A DNA stretch of 64,000 nt. It comes from Epiperipatus broadwayi (lineage: Eukaryota; Onychophora; Udeonychophora; Euonychophora; Peripatidae). The stretch is taken from assembly GCA_028023455.1 (NCBI GenBank), contig JAQFVV010012402.1:11326292-11390291 (forward strand). Reading direction: 5' to 3'. The notes beneath the pieces were generated by a model that was not told where the DNA came from, did no database searches, and saw only the letters and a list, made by a program, of their open reading frames with translations. A program made the position numbers and the translations under genes. This document shows, piece by piece, positions 62,926 to 64,000 of the stretch (positions within the stretch are counted from its first letter, which is position 1; the number at the start of each line of letters is the position of its first letter).

Positions 62926-64000
62926 TGAGGACTTTTGATTTAGGTACTTACAACTGCAGATCAATTTCAAGTGAAAGAAGATTGCAAGAATTTAAAGCAC
63001 TGTCTTATATTGAATGGAACATTATTGGACTTTGAAGAGCTAGAAGGAAAGGTGAAGTGACAATTGATTTAAAAAGAGAGGATATGTACTCTACAACAAA
63101 GGCACAAATATTGGAAGTACAAATGGAGTATAATTTATTATAAATGAAAAGTAGAAGAACAACATTGTGGAAATTGATTGTATATTGGACAGAGTGACAA
63201 GATTAGTTATTCAACTTAACAGCAGATATCAAATGCAAATAATTCAGGTTCATGCCCCACAAGTTTTTATTGTGATGAAGAAGTAGAGTATTTTTACATG
63301 GATGTACAAAAAGTTTTTGATCAGACCAACCAACATTTTAAAATTGTCATGGAAGTTTTTAATGTTGGAATTGGTAAATAATTGAAGGTGAAAGCGCTGT
63401 AGATAAATTTCGATATGGTGATAGAAATGAGGGAGGACATAGATTTATGAAGTTTGCAGAAAAAGGAAAATTTTACATTATGGATTCTTTTTTGAAAAAA
63501 ATGTTAAAAGCAAATGAACACAGAAACATCTAAATGAAGGTACAGAAGAATTGGATTATATTTTTACTAACAGAAAATATGTATTTCAAGATTGTAATGT
63601 TCGTAATAAATTCAACACAGAAAATGATTATCAATTAATGAGATGTAAGATACACATCAATGCAAAATTAGAAAAACCAAAAATTATTAAAAAAAATAAC
63701 ATTCACAATTGATAATCTTCAGAAACATTTCAATGAATTTAATGAGAACTTACAAATTGTTTTTAAATATTAACAGATTTTGAACATGATTGAGATTTAA
63801 ATGAATTCAATAGGATAATAACTGAGACAATTTTAAAAACTGCAATAAAGATAGCTGATACCAAAACAAGAAAGTATAATTGTGAACTAGTAAGAAAAGT
63901 TATAGAAGAGAAAAGTTTCAAGAGTGTAAGATAACATCTTGGTATTGGTAAGAAACTTATTTCTGGAATAAGAAAAAAAGAGATATGACATCATGTAATG
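62926..64000 (+). pseudogene. RTE-like LINE endonuclease region, runs off window
   Basis: APE-type endonuclease traced in several frames. An LGTYNCRSI-like start lies near 62941, then YIEWNIIGL near 63010, RLVIQLNSRYQMQIIQVHAP near 63200, VDKFRYGDRNE near 63394, LDYIFTNRKYVFQDCNVRNK near 63551, and a terminal NDYQLMRCK near 63625. Family motifs are altered: the GDFN position reads EVFN (near 63354) and the SDH position reads NDY, so nuclease activity is unlikely. Linker sequence (NLQKHFNEFNENL) follows at about 63710, and a reverse transcriptase would be expected beyond the edge. It differs from the 25-kb relic, so two RTE-like families are present. Confidence 0.8.

Overview
This window looks like a transposon-filled gene desert from an animal nuclear genome. 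The DNA is very AT-rich, has long (TA)n runs, and shows no plausible multi-exon host gene, rRNA, functional tRNA, operon or CRISPR array. Nearly every coding signal belongs to a retroelement: GIY-YIG Penelope-like elements (PLEs), a CR1-like LINE whose first protein carries a PHD finger and an SGNH esterase, two RTE-like LINE relics, and a gutted Ty3/gypsy-type element. Several tRNA-derived SINEs and many foldback repeats fill the rest. This mix fits an invertebrate (a cephalopod mollusc or a chelicerate would be plausible), but the sequence alone does not settle the species.

Layout. 0-8.7 kb: AT-rich desert with two dispersed repeat pairs. 8.7-13.6 kb: a repeat-dense zone with two foldback elements and a degenerate array of about 300-bp units. 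14.4-16.5 kb: a gypsy-type relic, whose coiled-coil gag is split by a SINE and whose integrase has lost its catalytic residues. 16.6-18.9 kb: PLE-1, with an inverted 3' fragment joined head to head and a hammerhead-ribozyme-like motif in its tail. 19-25.3 kb: desert with tandem duplications and a long (TA)n. 25.3-27.5 kb: a decayed RTE-like LINE. 27.9 kb: a SINE head. 31.7-37.1 kb: the CR1-like LINE, the best-preserved element. 38-44 kb: two copies of a SINE of about 280 bp, a CR1 3' fragment, PLE-3 (heavily decayed) and an inverted repeat carrying CRE-like palindromes. 47.5-49.3 kb: direct repeats. 50.1-52.5 kb: PLE-2, two diverged copies arranged as a large palindrome. 52.5-58.5 kb: a long G-poor stretch I could not assign. 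58.5-62.4 kb: copies of a repeat of about 500 bp in both orientations, a foldback element split by a SINE, and a further SINE. 62.9 kb to the end: a second RTE-like endonuclease region running off the edge.

How the parts relate. The LINEs and PLEs encode their own reverse transcriptase and nuclease (APE type in the LINEs, GIY-YIG in the PLEs). The SINEs carry only polymerase III promoter boxes and depend on another element's enzymes. Target-site duplications order some events: one SINE entered the gypsy gag after that element had landed, and another entered a foldback element. I see no host system and no clearly undescribed one. The observations most worth following are the hammerhead-like motif and head-to-head architecture of the PLEs, the 42-bp (two-heptad) repeat in the gag, the duplicated 5' leader of the CR1-like LINE, and the nested foldback/SINE locus.
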